From positions 722,173 through 752,833 of the forward strand of contig NC_049985.1 in the NCBI RefSeq assembly GCF_000003815.2: a stretch of 30,661 nucleotides of DNA. Direction: 5' to 3'. The notes below the pieces were generated by a model. It was not told where the DNA came from, ran no database searches, and saw nothing but the letters and a program-made list of their open reading frames with translations. The first letter of the stretch is position 1, and each line of letters starts with the position of its first letter. This document shows, in pieces, positions 8,564-19,879 of this stretch. The DNA is from Branchiostoma floridae. Its lineage: Eukaryota > Chordata > Leptocardii > Amphioxiformes > Branchiostomatidae. The translations under genes were made by a program, and so were the position numbers.

Positions 8564-9507
8564 ACTCTTACAACTCCCCCCAGGCTTGTAGCACACCTGT
8601 CAGATTCTTATCAGTGTTATAATAGACAAGCTACCTTCTTCCAACAACATGTACACTGTACATTACCCTTTGTTTGTTTTGCATAACTGGTAAACTGCCT
8701 TTAGGCCTAACACGCCAGTTTTGTAAGGTTTGATCACCTCTCTTTTTGTAAAATGTGATCTCTGGCTTTCCATCCCATCTGGGAGGACAACCCTAATGGA
8801 AGGCAAATGTCGGTGAATTTTTAACTTACAGTCAAACTTGGTGTGAAACCAGGTCCATGAGACAACCATCGGCTCAAGAAGACCACTTTCAGTTGGTCCA
8901 GAACTTTGTCCTGATAGTCGCAAAAATTTAAAGCAATTTGCGAGGACGAAAGCATCCTTTTAAACCTTGATATCTTTGTCTTTGTCTCCTTTTCTCGTAA
9001 GAAGACTTTGTGCCTTAGACAACTAGATTCTATTTGTCCACTGATTGGGTCCCTTGGTGATAAGTTTCACTGTGTTTCCTTTTCGGGCAGGGAGGTACAA
9101 TAAGTTCTATGTGTTAATGCGTGTACCAAGTGACTGAATGACATAAAAAAAATGATGTGATAAAGTCTAGATGCAAAGATGATTTAATCATTTTGTTTGA
9201 CAAAATTACATTCAACTTTCAAGTCTTGACATCAATCTGTTCATTTCTGATTGAATTACCCAAAATAGTTCTCAAACTTGAAATATTAGATATCACACTT
9301 TTTTGGCCAACTTATAAAATCTTTGGTTCAAGAAGATAGCAAAATCATTACCAGCATATTGGTCAAAGTTCTCTGTATTAATTCTTTCTTTACACTATAT
9401 TAATTCTTTCTTATTTTACAATACTTAAAGTTGCAATAAATACACACAGTAAAAAGCGGCTCTGTCAAAACAGCTTACACATCTGAATGGCTTGTATAGG
9501 ATGTTAC
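8564..9507 (+). other. Intron sequence, nothing recognised
   Basis: About 0.95 kb of AT-rich intron without a recognisable gene, RNA or mobile element. Confidence 0.45.
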
Positions 9508-9787
9508 AGTTTTCTTTTACACAACCGGTAATGTCTTTCACCTGCGTACATTTCCATACCTGTCAGACATCTTCCACAGAGCTTCGGACTGGAGTTCTGC
9601 TTCTTGCTGCTATATGGGGCTGATATATAGGTGGCTCTTTTATGGGAGAACACAACCCCCAACATGGTAGTAAGTTTTTACAGCAGCATGAAGCAACACA
9701 GAGTTAGAAGCTCTGAGGATGATGTCTGACAGACATCAAAACGGAAGCAGGTGGTGGGAGACTTTACTGGTTGTATAAAAGAAAACT
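9508..9787 (+). mobile_element. Fold-back element with about 40-bp imperfect inverted ends
   Basis: The left end (AGTTTTCTTTTACACAACCG, then GTAATGTCTTTCACCTGC) is matched in inverse by the right end (GCAGGTGGTGGGAGACTTTA, then CTGGTTGTATAAAAGAAAACT) with a few differences. An inner hairpin GATGTCTGACAGACATC sits near the right arm. Target duplication is not clear, so the exact borders are approximate. Confidence 0.6.
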
Positions 9788-10566
9788 CCATTATCCTACT
9801 AGTATGTTCTACCAACCTGCTGACATTATTTTCAGATGTCTTGCATAGATATCATCATGGAAAAGCTCCAAACTTCAGGATTGCTTACAAACTGCTGATA
9901 AGGGATCATAGGAGGGCTGTGAGAACACACACTTTTGGCAGCTCAAAATATTTGACATTTTTTTGCTTCTGTAGTTTTTTCGTCAGCTCTTTTGGGCATC
10001 AAATAAATGCCAATTGAAATAAGTTTTTTCTTACTCTTGTAAGCACTACATGTACATTTTTGTATTTGGCACTTCCCTCCTATGACCCTCAGTTTTTCTT
10101 GATGGCTTCTATAGTATAACAAAGTCGAACATAGTTTTCTTAGGTATACAGTACAATGCAATACAAAAATTTTGACAGTCTTCCCTGCTTTCCTCATCAG
10201 TGAATGTGTCCTATTACTATTCGTGCAAAGTAAACTTTACATGTACTTATTTTACTTTGTGTTGATTGGACAAGTTCACTTAGCACTGTTGATACAAATA
10301 TTATTGTACACTGAGGAAGACAGCAGGCAGACTGTCACAAACATTTGTACAGAAGAGAAAGACGATTGTGTACTTAGAAGACTGTTCAATTGATCAATCA
10401 ACCATGATTAACTATTTGCGGAGTGTTTGTATTTGATACAGAACAGAATTTCTTACCATGGTAGTTTTACTCCATGGTATTTTCTCAATGTTCACTTTTC
10501 TCTAAGGCAGGACAGAAAATATTACTGCAACTGTTTTCAGCAACGTTTCAGGGATAAGCTGTCCTA
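9788..10566 (+). other. Intron sequence downstream of the vasorin-like gene
   Basis: No gene recognised. Several short open frames on both strands lack known motifs and show no splice or homology support. Confidence 0.4.
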
Positions 10567-10572
10567 TTTATT
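10567..10572 (-). other. Candidate poly(A) signal of the vasorin-like gene
   Basis: AATAAA on the minus strand (TTTATT on plus), about 275 bases after the stop codon of the vasorin-like gene. The distance is plausible for a short 3' untranslated region. No transcript evidence is available. Confidence 0.4.
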
Positions 10573-10845
10573 GTAAAGGTATAAGGTACTTCCATAGCCT
10601 TTTTAAGGCTGGGGTGTAAGTGGGTTGTTATCCACTGTGTCTAGGGCAGTGTTGCCCATCCCTCTCCTTCCACCTCCCTTACCAAAGTCAGGTACCCATT
10701 CTCACATCTTGGTGGAGTCAGGAAAGTCATATGAAGTACATGCACCTTTCTCAATGACACAATATCTAGCCAGGAATGCCAGAAACCTGTAGCCTCTCAA
10801 TCTTCTGCCCGCTACCCTAACCAGTCAGCCGTTGGACGCCTCTCG

Positions 10846-11706
10846 TCAATGTCTATACTGTGCCACATCTGCGCCTGCTTCGTTCTCCTCTGAGATAGTC
10901 GGTAGCGACTGCGCGCTCTGCAACGTGTTGTTACTAGACCTGCTATCCCTCTGATTCACCTCGGGGTTTACAAGTCCCGGATTAAAGGGAGGATTAGCGA
11001 AGCCGGGATTGAGGGCGGGATTTACGATCCCCTGACTCACTACCTCATGGTAGGGTGGGGGTAAGTCATGCAGCTGGATCTGTGACTGGCGCGAGTTCGT
11101 TCTGCTGTAGTCGGGCGGCGGCGTCTCCGCTTCCGTGCGAGCATTCCCGCGGAGGTATCGTATCCGGCACGCCACCCCGATGATGATGCCTATCAGGATC
11201 ACCACCCCTCCCCCTATACCGACAGCCTTGCCGATGTTCGCTATTTGGAACGGGTCTTTGTTAGGTAGAGGCATGGACCCGTCTTCGGGCCCCCACGGAT
11301 TCTCCCCTGAAAACCCCAACGTTCCCAAGTCCATGCACTCGTGGGAGACCTGGAAGTTGTACCTGTTGGAGTGCACGCAGACCCGGTGGAAGGACCCGGG
11401 AAGCAGGTCAGTTATCCGGTATCCTCTCGTCTCCCGGGAGAGGTCCTGCGAGACTTCGTACTGCATAGGCCCGTTCACGCTCCAGTAGACCAGAAACGTC
11501 AGGTTGAGGTCTCTTTGTTTCACTGTCCACGCCACGTCGATGGTCGTCTCGGTATCAGAGGATGCGAAGATTCTCTCCAGCTTGCCCTTGTCACCGTGCA
11601 ACTCACAGTAGCTCCCCAGGAACCCACGCGGGCATCGGCAGTACGCACTGTTCCCCTTCATCATGCATCGCCCATTTTCCAGACATGCGTTGTGAGAGCA
11701 CGGCAC
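10846..11706 (-). CDS. VASN: Vasorin-like receptor, exon 2 (EGF, FN3-like, TM, tail)
   Basis: Terminal coding exon, residues 453-738 of the predicted protein. It starts after an acceptor reading TACTGCAG on the minus strand and joins in phase 0 to the exon ending at 12552. Residues 455-486 are an EGF-like domain with six cysteines spaced C-x4-C-x5-C-x8-C-x-C-x8-C. Residues about 493-582 look like a fibronectin type III domain (VAWTV..., LTFLVYWSV..., YRITDLLPGS). A glycine/isoleucine-rich membrane helix is at about 610-632, followed by RIRYLR. The cytoplasmic tail has two PPxY motifs (PPDY 649-652, PPPY 668-671) and a run of five NP pairs (680-702). LRR-EGF-FN3-TM is the order of vasorin, a cell-surface TGF-beta-binding protein in vertebrates. 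Whether this protein binds TGF-beta is unknown. Confidence 0.75.
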   Translation of the reverse strand: MPCSHNACLENGRCMMKGNSAYCRCPRGFLGSYCELHGDKGKLERIFASSDTETTIDVAWTVKQRDLNLTFLVYWSVNGPMQYEVSQDLSRETRGYRITDLLPGSFHRVCVHSNRYNFQVSHECMDLGTLGFSGENPWGPEDGSMPLPNKDPFQIANIGKAVGIGGGVVILIGIIIGVACRIRYLRGNARTEAETPPPDYSRTNSRQSQIQLHDLPPPYHEVVSQGIVNPALNPGFANPPFNPGLVNPEVNQRDSRSSNNTLQSAQSLPTISEENEAGADVAQYRH

Positions 11707-12031
11707 CTGCAGTAGCAGTGAAGTAATAGTAGTGGGTCGATTTCTTAACAGTCAAGGCTTGTTTACATTGTGTATATTCATTGTTAACATTTACAAGAAC
11801 ATTATATAATGGGACATATAGCATGAACAATACAAGGTGTACGATGTCTAGAAATGCAATGGCGTTAGCAACTGATTATTTTCGTACCATGAGAAAACCC
11901 TAAGTGGTACGAAAACCTTGTTTCGAGGTTGTTTTTTGTCTAAATCGATAACGTCTAGAAGTTTTATGATGTCCATTCTTGAATTTTATTATTGACAGAT
12001 GCTCTGTGATCATTGACGCATCTCAGGTAAT

Positions 12032-12419
12032 CAGGGTTCTCCCCCGAATTTTTTAGTATAGTGGAGGGGCTGGCAAAAATAACCCGCACCAACGCGCTTC
12101 ACTTTCATGAAAATGGGTTCATTTTGCAATGACAGAGGGTGTCAAATACTACAAGTATAATATACTGTTGTTATTCCTTTGTTGTGAAGTGGCAAAACTA
12201 CTATTGTTTTGATCATTGCTTATTCACAAGTTTTTGCAGACAATGCTGACTAGAAAAGTGATGCCACTTGGTACAAAAATCTGTGAATTGTCATTAATCT
12301 TAGCAAAACTAACAAAGAAAATAGGGAAGAAACACACTAAATTTGAAAAATAGTATAGTGGAGCTGGCTGAGAGTATAGTGGAGGGCCTCCCTTATTCCA
12401 CTCTCTGGGGAGAACCCTG
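12032..12419 (-). mobile_element. CAGGGTTCTCCCC-ended transposon, copy 2, in the vasorin-like intron
   Basis: A 388-base element, inverted and nearly identical by eye to 381-768. The left end reads CAGGGTTCTCCCCCGAATTT and the right end CTGGGGAGAACCCTG. GTAAT precedes it and follows it, with one extra G on the right. It lies wholly in the intron between the two exons of the vasorin-like gene (11707-12551) and makes up almost half of that intron. Confidence 0.85.
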
Positions 12420-12551
12420 GGTAATGTAGAGTTTATCTTGTGCCTGCTACATCTTTGCAAAAGCTGAACCTGAGTCCGAACATTATGAGATACAGATTCA
12501 AATTTACATGCCTGTTGTATACACGTAAAGTTTTTTTTAATTGTGCCTTAC

Positions 12552-13907
12552 CTCAGGCCCATCAGGTTCAGGTTCAGGTTCTGGGCGGTCCTCTTCTTCA
12601 GGATGGCCTTTCCAATATTCCTCCTCCTGTCCTCTTCTGTCATCCTCTTCTTCTTCATCTTCACTGTTGTCTCCATCTTCGCAGTAATCGTCTGGCAAGG
12701 ACAGCAGTTCCTCCCCTGCCATCTCCGCCGGAGACTCGCACAACGTTCTCTCCGAGTTCATGACCGTACCGTGCCTGGCGAAGTCGTCTATCCAATCTCG
12801 GAAAGAGTTTCTGCACGAACAGTCCCACGGGTTGTCGGACAGGTCCACTACGTGCAGCTCCCAGCTGTTTGGGAATAGCAAATAGTCGAGGGTGCTGAAT
12901 GAGTTGTTGCGTAGGTTGATGTGCTGTATCCTCGGGAGACCAACGAGCGCGTGTATGGGGAGGGTGTTGAGCCCGGGGTTGTTGTGCATGTGGAGCTTCT
13001 GCAGTTTTGGCAGACCGCGAAAGGCGAAGTTTTGTACGGTCGACAGCTCAGGAAGGTCGTGAAGATACAGCTCCTGTAGCTCTATGGCCAGGCCGAGCGC
13101 GTGGTCTGTGATCGTTTCTATCGGGTTGTGGCTCAGGTTCAGCCTTTTGAGACAGTTTCGCGGAAACCAGGTCTCGGGGAGTTCGGGAATCGCTCTCAGT
13201 CTGTTGAAATCTAGACGCAAATCTCTCAAATCGGTCAGCCCGAGGAGCGAATCATTTTCCCAGCCGTGTATCCTGTTCTCGCTCAGATCCAGCGTTTGCA
13301 AACTCGTGAGTCCCTCGAAAGTCCGGTCATGTAGGAACGCCAGCTGGTTGTTTTGTAAAGACAGATCGACCAGAGTCGGAAGGTGCTGAAACGAGTCCCT
13401 GGCGATCACAGAGATCTGGTTGTTTTGGAGGCTTAGCAGCCGCAGTGACCGGAGACCTGTGAAGGCATTCGGCCCAATGATGGGAAGGTTGTTACCATGG
13501 AGATAGAGTTGTTCTAGTCTGTTCAGTTTGTCAAACGTGAAGGGAAGGAGGGAGGAGATGTTGTTGTTGCTCAAGTCTAGGACTTCCAAAGTGGCGCTGC
13601 GAAGCCTGTAGCTAAATGCGTCCGGATGCACCGAAACAAGTTCGTTGTGACTAAGGTTTAGTTTTCGGAGACTTCTCAAGACAGGGGGCCCGAAGAGGTG
13701 TGGTCCCAGGGAGCGTATTCTGTTGTGCTGAAGTTGTAAGTATTTTGTGCCCCTGGGGATGTCCGGGGGAATGTTTGTCAGGTGCCCGTGTTGGCAGTCC
13801 ACCAGATTGTCGGGCAGGCAGGTGCAGTTCGTCGGACACCCGTGCACTGAGATGTGGCACAATGCAGCAAGGATCAGCAGTGTCACCTGTGTCGCTCTTC
13901 TCTCCAT
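12552..13907 (-). CDS. VASN: Vasorin-like receptor, exon 1 (signal peptide and LRRs)
   Basis: First coding exon, 452 residues, ending at a GAG|GTAAGG donor. The start at 13907 begins MERRATQVTLLILAALCHIS, a clear signal peptide ending near residue 23. Residues 24-38 are an N-terminal cysteine cap (C-x3-C-x-C-x7-C). About eleven leucine-rich repeats follow, with many perfect LxxLxLxxNxL segments, then a C-terminal cap (NPWDCSCRNSFRDW ... LCESP ... C) at about 360-409. After it comes a strongly acidic stretch of glutamate, aspartate and PEPEPEP before the splice. Human vasorin has 673 residues in one coding exon; this protein would have 738 in two. The alternative is another LRR-EGF-FN3 receptor, since assignment is by domain order only. 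The gene is antisense within a GLYR1 intron. Confidence 0.8.
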
Positions 13908-13951
13908 CTTGTTGTGACAGTCTTCTCTGTTACTCTCACATGTACTTGACC
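13908..13951 (-). promoter_or_regulatory. Probable 5' UTR segment of the vasorin-like gene with an ATG-TGA
   Basis: On the minus strand a good acceptor (TTTTTTTATAG) ends at 13952, 45 bases before the chosen start codon. The 44 bases between them would be 5' UTR. They contain ACATGTGA, that is an upstream ATG followed immediately by TGA, a minimal start-stop element able to stall or reduce initiation at the main start. The upstream noncoding exon is proposed at 17182. Confidence 0.4.
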
Positions 13952-13952
13952 C

Positions 13953-15250
13953 TATAAAAAAACATATTACAAAGTCTGTTGGTAAAGCTAGAAATTTTTA
14001 AGTCACACAATAATCGACCACTCTGAAACTAATCTATACTTCCCCTTTTAGCCTAGAATTTTTTATGCATTTAGGGTCATTTTAACATATTTTATTCAGA
14101 GATCTTTGTTTAATGTTTTTAAGTGACCACTAGCCATTGAAATGCTTCCCTCATTCTCTCATGACGTCTTTGAAATTCCCACAATTTTTTATTCATCTAT
14201 TTTAGATCTGTCTTTCTGCTATGAATATAGAAGCAAGGTACATCAAAGCTACAATGTACTTGATCAGGTAGAAGAAAAGTCACTGAGGCTGGAAAAACAG
14301 CAGGAGCATCAAGCTTTTGATGAGTGAAATCCCTCTATTTTTTTAATCTGTTGGTCAGTTGTAAGTACATTAAAACTAGGTTCGTGTTCCTAAAAGCTTA
14401 GATTGAAACAAAACACATGACTAAGCACCAAAGATATGTCGTCAGATAGAGGAAATTTTCAAGTCAATTAGGCTTGAGAAAAACAACCAGAGGTGTCAAG
14501 CCTTTTGAACAATGAATAAAAATCCCTCTCATAGTATGCATATTGTTGAGACCTGAGCTAAAAGTACATAAGCACATAATTGCACACATGAAAGAGTTGA
14601 ATAGCTGAAAGTGTGTCCGCTATTATCTGTCTGGTCCTGTTATTTTTAGCTCATGTCGTGGTCAGAACGAAAACACCTCGCTGAAAAGACGTTGATACTC
14701 CATAATGAGGCCCATGACGATTTTGCGTCATGTTAGTCTCTGCAGCTTTCTAGTTGTTGACTTAAGCTGATATGGGCCTAGGTATGACAATACGGATTTT
14801 AATGACATCATACGCCCCTGAAAAGGATTCTGAACTTTTAAATGATACCATTACTTTATAATCAAGATGTTAAATTTAAAACTAGTCTGTGAGCAAATGC
14901 TGAGAAAAAGTCAATGTGCAGTAGTGGGGAGGGGGGTTGATGTAAAATAGATTTTATCTTTTTTTCTTTCTACATTTAGAACCATGTATATTTTTTTATA
15001 GTTTTCTTTTACACAATCAGAAAAGAAAAGACTTGTACAGAAATTTCCTTGTTGGGACAGGCAAAAATTTTAACCTGTCTTTCCCAAAAATCCAAAGTTC
15101 GACTGACACAGATGAATTTTCCTAACTATAATTATAAATGACTGATTTAAAAAGGAAAACTTCCAACATGGGCTCCCAAAGAATGACAGAAAGTGCTGGA
15201 GACAGTGCTGGGTTGTAGATAGATTGTAAAGAGTGCCCCGGTATGACATG
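13953..15250 (+). other. Intron with weak internal duplications
   Basis: Mostly AT-rich intron. Two segments at about 14270-14335 and 14445-14530 resemble each other (GGCTGGAAAAACAGCAGGAG against GGCTTGAGAAAAACAACCAG, both followed by CAAGCYTTTTG and later ATCCCTCT). This suggests old tandem duplication with a period near 190 bases. No gene recognised. Confidence 0.4.
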
Positions 15251-15596
15251 CAGGGCTCGAAACGCGTTTTTCTGCATACCTGCACTGGTGCAGGTAACAT
15301 TGAAAATTACCTGCACTAGACGAATTTTACCTGCACCACTTTGAAATTTAGGAAGTATGGATCATACTTAAATTGTTCAGGAATCATTACTATTTTTTCT
15401 TGTATATACTTTATATAGGCGGTAACAGTCAATGCAGCTTATAACAATCCATATACACCTACATTAAAGGACATTTTTGTATAAAACCCAGTACATAGAC
15501 CAGTACAGGTAAGGTGCAGGTAGACACCAGAAATACCTGCACAGCTACAATTTTACCTGCACTAACCTGCATATGCAGGTGGTATTTCGAGCCCTG
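15251..15596 (+). mobile_element. CAGGGCTCGAAA-ended element, copy C2
   Basis: A 346-base element with ends CAGGGCTCGAAA and TTTCGAGCCCTG and an exact ACATG target duplication (15246-15250 and 15597-15601). Its interior differs from C1: the repeated motif is ACCTGCA / TGCAGGT instead of GGTGCACC, though both start with GCACTGGTGCA at the same place. No coding capacity. Confidence 0.9.
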
Positions 15597-15734
15597 ACAT
15601 GTGTGACAGCTGTGAAAATAATTGTCAACATTCTGGTGCTTATTGTACACAGTGTTTACTGTTGAGATTATCGTGTTGAGCCTGTTTTACTGTAAATCAT
15701 CAATAATCAATCATGTTCAGCCACAACTGTTGCC

Positions 15735-16740
15735 AGAAGTGTACAGATTTTAGTTAGGACTACTGTTTTTTTTACCAGAATGACAAACCATGACACTAGC
15801 TTCGCAATCTGGACTGCTTTCTATATGTAGCTACATTGTCATGTACAAGTCAGAAGGTATATCTGACCTTTTGTGAACCATGGATGGTACATATTTTAGT
15901 CAGGACTGTCGGCAATAGGATTTTTCTGCTCCCAGAATGGCACTTGAGTCACACTATAGTACAACAATGTTTGTTCCACTGCATTCTACAAGACAATGTA
16001 GTTACATGTACAAGTCAGAAGGTATATCCGTGAACCACGAATGGTACAAATTTTAGAAGGGACTGTTTTTTTTACTCCTACTTGTCCTAATAACCCAACA
16101 CAGTGGTTGCTCAACTGCCTTCCAGCTGCATGCTCTGATAAGTCAGAAGGTATATCTCTGAACTGTATGTCACCCAGGAATGGTAAAAATTATAGTCAGA
16201 AGAATAGTTTTTTGCTCTAAAAATGATATTTGAGTGACGTCATGATCAGGACTGCCAACCAAACACAATGGTCGCTCCACTTCCTTCTAACAACATCACA
16301 TGTACAGGTTAGAAGGAATATCTCACCTGTATGGTATAAACCTTTTAGTTAGTACTGTCACTGTATACGAGTGGTAAACAGACAGTACTTTTTTTTCACA
16401 GATATTATGACACTTGAGTGACATTGCTAACAGTCAGTACTACTATTCAAACATTCTTGTCGCCTCAGTGGCTTCTTTCTACAAATCAGAACGTGGCTAA
16501 TCTTACCTGACAGCGTGTATTGGCCCCAAATTGTATGATTTACTACAAACTCTAGTCAAGTCTATTTTGCCAACAAAACGACACTAGAATGGTGTCACCA
16601 ATAGTCAGGACTACTAAAATTGAAACCCTGTTGACCCCAATGCTTTCTAGTCACAAATCAAGACATCGGAGGGTACTTCTTACCTGTATATTGGCTAATA
16701 GGTGTTTCTACTGTCTCTAAAATGGTTTAACACCTCTTTT
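15735..16740 (+). repeat. Degenerate tandem repeat, about 130-175 bp units
   Basis: A sequence near GTACAAGTCAGAAGGTATATCT recurs at about 15843, 16008, 16137, 16302 and, more decayed, 16477 and 16653. Each copy is followed at a similar distance by AATGGTA...TTTTAGTCAGGACT and a T-rich block. At least six units of an old satellite-like array are present. No gene recognised. Confidence 0.7.
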
Positions 16741-17181
16741 GTGTAAGGTAGTAAGCCCCACGAGGCCTGTACATTGTAGTAAAGGTGAGTGAGTCACACT
16801 CACAGGCCATATGTGACGTTGTCTGCGTGACAAACCCACAAACAAAAGGACCTTCTTCCGGTCGCTTGTTTTTTCTTTAAAATGTCAACGAGGTTCCCAT
16901 TTTACTCTCTTACTAACCAAGGGTGAAGGAACCAAACCACAGATCTAGTTAAGTGGTGGAGTCGGGAATACGTCCCCAGCTTGCGCAGTGTACCGTTGGA
17001 CGGTGATCCTGGTATGTGTACAGCCCTTTTGTTGTCCTAATTTCAAATCCTGCTTACCAACAGCCCTTACCTTACTGCCCTGCAGTATGTAGTAGTCCAA
17101 AGTCCCGAGAGAGTGGAGGAAATGTGGGTATCCAGGTGTGCTAGCATCCTTCCCTCCCTACCTGTCCGACTACACCTTTAC

Positions 17182-17360
17182 CTGTGCGTAGCTTGGCCGT
17201 GACCTGCGCGGTAGTGTCGCCCCCGAGGCGTAGTACCGTCGGTGCCTGGTGATTCGTCAATAGGTAAATAGGCTTGTGGGTAATCATTAATGCGCGGCTG
17301 GCACGGTGTTGTTTACAGTGCCGGGCCGTGCATGGTATTGTCCCTACCTGCGGGTCGGGT
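17182..17360 (-). promoter_or_regulatory. CpG-rich patch, candidate promoter and first exon of the vasorin-like gene
   Basis: This stretch has many CpG dinucleotides (for example CTGCGCGGTAGTGTCGCCC, ACCGTCGG, GGGTCGGGTTACGGGCGGG) inside an AT-rich, CpG-poor intron. On the minus strand a consensus donor CACAG|GTAAAG ends an exon at 17182. It could splice to the acceptor at 13952. A start site within the patch is inferred, with no transcript evidence. It overlaps the start of a degenerate repeat array, so the CpG content might instead come from a repeat. Confidence 0.3.
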
Positions 17361-18568
17361 TACGGGCGGGCTACTCCAATTACAGTCCATGGTTCTTGCA
17401 CATTTTACAGACAAAATTTTCAAGCCAGAAGCCAACACAAAAGAATGAAAAGCAGAGAATATTGATTGGCACTAGTTTGCTGTGCTGGGCCGTGCATGGT
17501 ATTGTCCCGTATACGTGCATATCGAGTTACCAACTTCTCACCAGGGGCTCTTCAGGTGTCCGGCCAAACCACAGCATTAAAGTGGTTCTCAGACGCTTAA
17601 ATGTAAACATTTCAAGTCACAGGCAAGGGTACAAACAGAGGGTTGAGAGGATAACTATAAGTCTTGAATCACACTAATTTATAGGTATACAGAAGGGTCT
17701 TGGTACTTTGATATGTAAAGATATTAAAAAAAACTGAACCCCATGTGTTCTTCTTCACCAAAACAGATGCCATTGAACAGCTTAGTCTACAACTTACAAG
17801 CAAAATTTGCATCTCAAAATGCAGGAAATAGTGTTTCAGAAGGTCTTGATTTAAAAATTTTCTGGGACCCAGACCCCCTAGAAATGACGCACAACGTCAC
17901 GCCATGCCTTCTGTGCTCGATAGGATTCCCATTCAAAATCAAGAGGACTGAAAATGATTTCAGGCTGGCTACAACCCTGGACTGTGCATGTTGAGTTATA
18001 AACTGTTTTCTGTTTTCAGGCCACTCCAGATTAATTCAGTGGTTCCGGGGAACTCGAATTTAGTCTAACTTACTCTCAAAGGAAAGAAATCAAAGCCACG
18101 GGCCTGTGTTAATAAAACAGATTTATGAGAGATTCTTGTTATTACTGTACCATATGGTACATGTTATATAAAGCATTGTTCCTGTGTGTGTATGTGTTAG
18201 ATAACTTTGCTTGGGGCTTTCCAGGTGTTGGGTCATACTTGATCTATTCACTGGTCGTCAACCATCTTTAATAGAGTAGAATTTTAAGCAACAAGCCAAA
18301 ACAGAGGTCTGAGAGAAAAACTTGAACAGAGTTTTTCCTGCACCATAAATTTGTGCGGAGTTACCAACTTTGCCAAGACTTTGCAGGTGTATAGAGGCAC
18401 ATAGAATTTATTAATTGGTGCTGGGTCCTCGATTTTAACCCTTGTCCTGCTGTTGGCCTCATCAGATGAGAAAAACTTGACCTGTTCTGTGCTACTGCTG
18501 CAGATTTACTCCCCCATTCAATGGGCTTTGCAGTGGTATGCAACTTTTACGTGAGAGATATACCAAAC

Positions 18569-18880
18569 CAGGGCTCGAAATTCATTTTTGGGATTAGGTG
18601 CACTGGTGCACCCAGCTTAAGAAATTGGGTGCACCAAAAAAGTTTTGGGTGCACCACTTAAATTTAAGTAATAACCTAATAATAAATCTTAGTTACAACT
18701 TACAAGCTATCGAATTCTTAAACAAGTATCATGACAGACATTTTTATTATCTTTCTAACACTTAGATGTCAAGAATATGATGTATACTTGTATACTTTGA
18801 TATCTTGACATACATAAACTCAAGAAAATATTTGGGTGCACCCTGTGCACCCACAGAAAATAATTGGGTGCACAGCTCCA
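18569..18880 (+). mobile_element. CAGGGCTCGAAAT-ended element, copy C4, right-truncated
   Basis: Nearly identical by eye to the first 310 or so bases of the element at 3404, including the GGTGCACTGGTGCACC palindrome. It breaks off at CACAGCTCCA, so the right inverted end and target duplication are missing. It has a small internal TATACTTG duplication. Confidence 0.85.
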
Positions 18881-19879
18881 CAGAAATGGGCCTGTGAGAA
18901 ACCTTGAATCTGAATCTTGTTTGCAGTACCAGCTGGTGCAGGTTATTGTTCCTGTTCGCTTCTTGAGTTACACAATCCTGGGCTGGGTCTTATCGGGTTT
19001 CACTGGGCTTCACCCGCTCCGGCCACACTGATTTAACTTGCTGGTGCTTGTATGTTTCTCGTATATAGAGAACGACAAAGTCAAAATTAAAGAACATCCA
19101 GTTGATGAAAATGGAGAAAATTCCAGGTATTGCTCCCATAGGCATGTTTCGTTACAAAGCAATCGACTACATTTTTGGGATTATCAGTTTTCAGGGTTTC
19201 CACCCCCTTAGGCCACACTGATTTTAATTGTTGGGTTCTCGGATATAGAGAAAACTGAAGTACAACTGAAACATGAAATTGAAGTCTGGGGAAAAGTGCA
19301 GGTACATGTATTATCCCTGTATTTGAGTCTTTGGTGGCATATTAGTAATTACTCAGCTTTGGGATTAACACTATCAGTTGTCAGGTATTTGTCACCTCAG
19401 GGTGGTACAGAAAAGGGGTAACAGTCCGGTTACCTCTGGGATGGAGGTTCACCTTGGATTGGGGGTGCTGTTCTTGGTTCTGTATGTGTGTCCGCCCCTA
19501 AAAGTACCCTTGATCCTTCCAATGGATTTCTATGAATTTCGGCAAATTGGCAGTTACCAAGGTTCTGGAGTCTGGACCGAAGAAACAAGGCAGTTTTTTT
19601 TTTTTTCTTATATTTTTCAGACAAAGGAACGGAAATATTATACACCTTTTTTTTGCCGATGCAGAAAATGTGTCATTGTGACAGTACATGATGTATTTAT
19701 AAGACATACTATATCTTTCAGACGATGTGCAACTTGAATGGTATAGTAATCAGTAGAGGGAGTGTTATAGTATTAGCAAGGGGCACACCTCTGGTTTGTG
19801 GTAGGATTAACAGGCTTCGAAAGGGATTCAAAACCATCTGGATCTTTAAGTTATTTTGTACCAAATCTCATGGGCAATT

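Noticed and set aside
11135-11715. Plus-strand open frames of 117 and 124 residues
   Set aside because: Antisense shadows of the vasorin-like exon, which has clear domains and splice sites.
12440-13389. Plus-strand open frames up to 111 residues
   Set aside because: Antisense to the leucine-rich repeats of the vasorin-like gene; no motif.
14998-15018. Another copy of the fold-back element found at 9508
   Set aside because: Only about 20 bases (AGTTTTCTTTTACACAA) match; no inverted end follows.
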